From UBA1146 sp963854815 (GTDB taxonomy: Bacteria > Planctomycetota > UBA8108 > UBA1146): a stretch of 8,274 nt of DNA. Location: NCBI GenBank assembly GCA_963854815.1, contig CAWLAN010000125.1, forward strand, positions 1-8,274, written 5' to 3'. Of this stretch, positions 6,570 to 8,274 are shown piece after piece. Position numbers and translations under genes: made by a program. The notes below the pieces were generated by a model that saw nothing but the letters and a program-made list of their open reading frames with translations, was not told where the DNA came from and did not search any database. Each line of letters begins with the position of its first letter. The stretch's first letter is position 1.

Positions 6570-7885
6570 TGCCTCGAATTGCCATCGTAGGTCGTCCCAA
6601 TGTCGGGAAGTCGACCCTTCTCAATCGGTTGGCGAAGCGCCGGGTGAGCATCGTCCATGATCGTCCTGGTGTGACTCGTGATCGAGTTTCCATCGAGGTG
6701 GAGATCATGGGGCGTCAGGTAGAGATCATCGATACCGGTGGAATGGGTATCACCGATGAAGCACAACTCGATGCTGATATCAATCAGCAGATCGACGCCG
6801 CCATCGCGAGTGCGGACGTGATCCTGATGATCGTCGATGCCAAGGAAGGACTTCAACCACTCGACCATGATGTTGCGCAAAGACTGCGCCCACTCGAGAA
6901 AAAGTGCCATCTGGTCGTGAACAAGTGTGAGGCGGACCGTGAATTCGACTCGATTGCAGAGTTCTGGACACTGGGACTGGGGAATCCCTGGCCCATCTCC
7001 GCGGAGCACGGTCAGGGCGTCACCGAGTTGATCGAACAGTTTGTTGCCGATATTCCCGAAGGCGGTGAAAAGGAGGCGACTCCTGCTCTCAAGATCTCCA
7101 TCGTCGGGCGACGCAATGCCGGGAAATCGACCTTCATCAATGCTCTGATCGGTGAACAGCGAGTCATCGTCAGCGACATCGCCGGGACGACAAGAGATGC
7201 TGTCGACGTTCGGTTCGAGAAGGACGGTATCCCGTTCGTCGTCATCGACACGGCAGGACTGCTTCGCAAGGGCAAGTTGAAGGGATCGGTGCAGTTCTAT
7301 GCCCAGGGTCGAGCTCTTGCAGCGATCGGTAGATCTGACGTAGTGGTACTGATGATCGATGCGGTACATGGGATCTCACAACTGGACATGAGGATTGCCC
7401 GTGAAGTGGTGGATCGACATCGTCCCTGCGTCATCGCTGTCAACAAGTGGGATCTCGCCATGGACCGAACCACGATGGAGGATTACGAAGAATACCTGGG
7501 GAAGAAGTTGCCGAGCATCTCCTACGCTCCAGTGCTGTTCATGAGTGCCATACATGCTCGCAACGTGACGAAATGCATCTCGCTGGTCCAGTCCCTCTCG
7601 AAACAGGCCAACAAGCGAGTCGGTACCGGAATTCTGAATCGTGCTATCGATGACATCAGGAATGGCCCTCGCGCCAGGGTCAAGCACGGCAAGGAACCCA
7701 AGATCTATTACGCAACCCAGGTAGCAGTGATGCCCCCGACTGTCGCCATGTTCGTGAACAAGCCAGAATACTTCACGCCCCAGATTCGACGTGCGATGGA
7801 GAATCGTATGCGAGACCTGCTCGAGGTCCCCGAGGTTCCGGTTCGAATTTTCTATCGCGAAAAGGGGAGAAAAAAAGATGAATGA
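6566..7885 (+). CDS. der: Ribosome-associated GTPase Der (EngA)
   Basis: Der is a double-GTPase assembly factor for the 50S ribosomal subunit and is essential in most bacteria. At 439 residues it has the usual layout. The first G domain has the P-loop GRPNVGKST (9-17), PGVTRDR, DTGG (56-59), a G4 motif NKCE (119-122) where NKxD is expected, and SAEHG. The second G domain has the P-loop GRRNAGKST (181-189), AGTTRD, DTAG (228-231), a normal NKWD (293-296), and MSA. The KH-like C-terminal domain (about 350-435) includes IYYATQVAVMPP and ends with a basic tail. Two adjacent ATGs are possible starts. The one at 6566 overlaps the NUDIX stop as ATGA; the one at 6569 gives the family-typical MPRIAIVG start. 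One residue is the only difference. The 3' end overlaps ruvC by eight bases. The NKCE deviation is the notable oddity. Confidence 0.96.
   Translation: MMPRIAIVGRPNVGKSTLLNRLAKRRVSIVHDRPGVTRDRVSIEVEIMGRQVEIIDTGGMGITDEAQLDADINQQIDAAIASADVILMIVDAKEGLQPLDHDVAQRLRPLEKKCHLVVNKCEADREFDSIAEFWTLGLGNPWPISAEHGQGVTELIEQFVADIPEGGEKEATPALKISIVGRRNAGKSTFINALIGEQRVIVSDIAGTTRDAVDVRFEKDGIPFVVIDTAGLLRKGKLKGSVQFYAQGRALAAIGRSDVVVLMIDAVHGISQLDMRIAREVVDRHRPCVIAVNKWDLAMDRTTMEDYEEYLGKKLPSISYAPVLFMSAIHARNVTKCISLVQSLSKQANKRVGTGILNRAIDDIRNGPRARVKHGKEPKIYYATQVAVMPPTVAMFVNKPEYFTPQIRRAMENRMRDLLEVPEVPVRIFYREKGRKKDE
7863..7869 (+). promoter_or_regulatory. Ribosome binding site of ruvC inside der
   Basis: AGGGGAG lies within the last codons of der, 8 bases before the ATG at 7878, with a run of seven A between them. 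It fixes the ruvC start, which overlaps the der stop by eight bases. Confidence 0.7.
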
Positions 7886-8274
7886 GAAGAAGCCTCTCCG
7901 GGTACTCGGGATCGATCCGGGACTCGCCAAGATGGGTTGGGGGGTCATCGATGTGGACGGCACCTGCTTGTCGTTGGTTGACTTCGGTTTCCTGCGCACC
8001 TCCACCGATCTATCGCACTCGGAAAGGTTACTCAAGGTTCATCAGGAGATGAAGAAAGTGGTGACCGCCTTCGAGCCGCAAATTGCTGCCATCGAGGAGG
8101 TCTTTCATGGCAAGAATGCCCGCAGTGCCCTACTCACCGGTGAAGGAAGAGCTGCAAGTATTCTGGCCTGTTCTCTTGCAGGCATCAGGGTGGTGGAACT
8201 GGCCGCAACAGTGGTCAAACTCGGAGTGACCGGGAACGGGCATGCGAGTAAACAACAGGTCCAGGCGATGGTGC
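7878..8274 (+). CDS. ruvC: Crossover junction endodeoxyribonuclease RuvC, 3' end cut off by window edge
   Basis: RuvC is the dimeric Holliday junction resolvase that acts with RuvAB in recombinational repair. The visible 132 residues match the N-terminal three quarters of the family. GIDPG carries the metal ligand Asp13, followed by a tryptophan-containing GWGVI. IEEVF holds catalytic Glu73, GKNARSAL follows, and the visible part ends with GVTGNGHASKQQVQAMV, the segment just before the last two acidic or His ligands, which lie off the window. The helix-start motif usually reads LGQARG; here it is LTGEGRA. The ATG at 7878 has a good Shine-Dalgarno sequence 8 bases upstream and gives the short N-terminal lead typical of the family. 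The gene follows der with an 8-base overlap, so it belongs to the same transcription unit. ruvC is more often found beside ruvA, ruvB or yebC; any such neighbours would be to the right. Confidence 0.95.
   Translation, partial: MNEKKPLRVLGIDPGLAKMGWGVIDVDGTCLSLVDFGFLRTSTDLSHSERLLKVHQEMKKVVTAFEPQIAAIEEVFHGKNARSALLTGEGRAASILACSLAGIRVVELAATVVKLGVTGNGHASKQQVQAMV

Noticed and set aside
6155..7369. Long minus-strand open frame (404 codons) opposite the NUDIX gene and der
   Set aside because: The opposite strand has a perfect Nudix box and complete Der motifs; the antisense product shows no recognisable domain.
7870..7876. A-AAA-AAA slippery heptamer in the der frame, preceded by a Shine-Dalgarno-like GGGGAG
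   Set aside because: A -1 shift would meet a TGA after one more codon and would not enter ruvC, which is in the +1 frame. The GGGGAG is better explained as the ruvC ribosome binding site.

Overview
This window is ordinary bacterial chromosome, moderately GC-rich (mid-to-high 50s percent by eye). It is packed with housekeeping genes and carries no tRNA, rRNA, insertion sequence, phage gene or CRISPR array that I can see. The protein families are universal in bacteria, so they do not settle the phylum. The secreted M14 peptidase with a long C-terminal part, together with the unusual gene order, suggests an environmental, probably Gram-negative lineage. That placement is an inference.

Left part, minus strand (1-2138): one long open frame, cut by the left window edge, encodes a Sec-exported zinc carboxypeptidase-like protein of family M14. 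The zinc ligands, the Asn-Arg pair and the catalytic Glu are all readable. A second, non-catalytic-looking domain follows and runs off the window. A 116-base divergent intergenic region (2139-2254) separates it from the plus-strand genes.

Middle and right, plus strand (2255-8274): six genes lie head to tail, with overlaps at four of the five junctions. They are aroA (EPSP synthase, shikimate pathway), mnmG (tRNA wobble-uridine modification), a DUF4442 hotdog-fold protein, a NUDIX hydrolase of the ADP-ribose pyrophosphatase type, der/engA (double GTPase for 50S ribosome assembly) and ruvC (Holliday junction resolvase, cut by the right edge). The only real gap (60 bases, 5886-5945) holds a 9-bp hairpin whose 3' arm contains the likely ribosome binding site of the NUDIX gene. 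The genes look like one operon linking aromatic amino acid synthesis, tRNA and ribosome maturation, metabolite clean-up and DNA repair. They share no pathway, so the link is probably co-expression.

I found no clear new system. The points most worth checking are an Asp-to-Glu change in the first G4 motif of Der (NKCE for NKxD), the hairpin over the NUDIX start, the conflicting start signals of aroA and a strong apparent excess of GATC tetramers.
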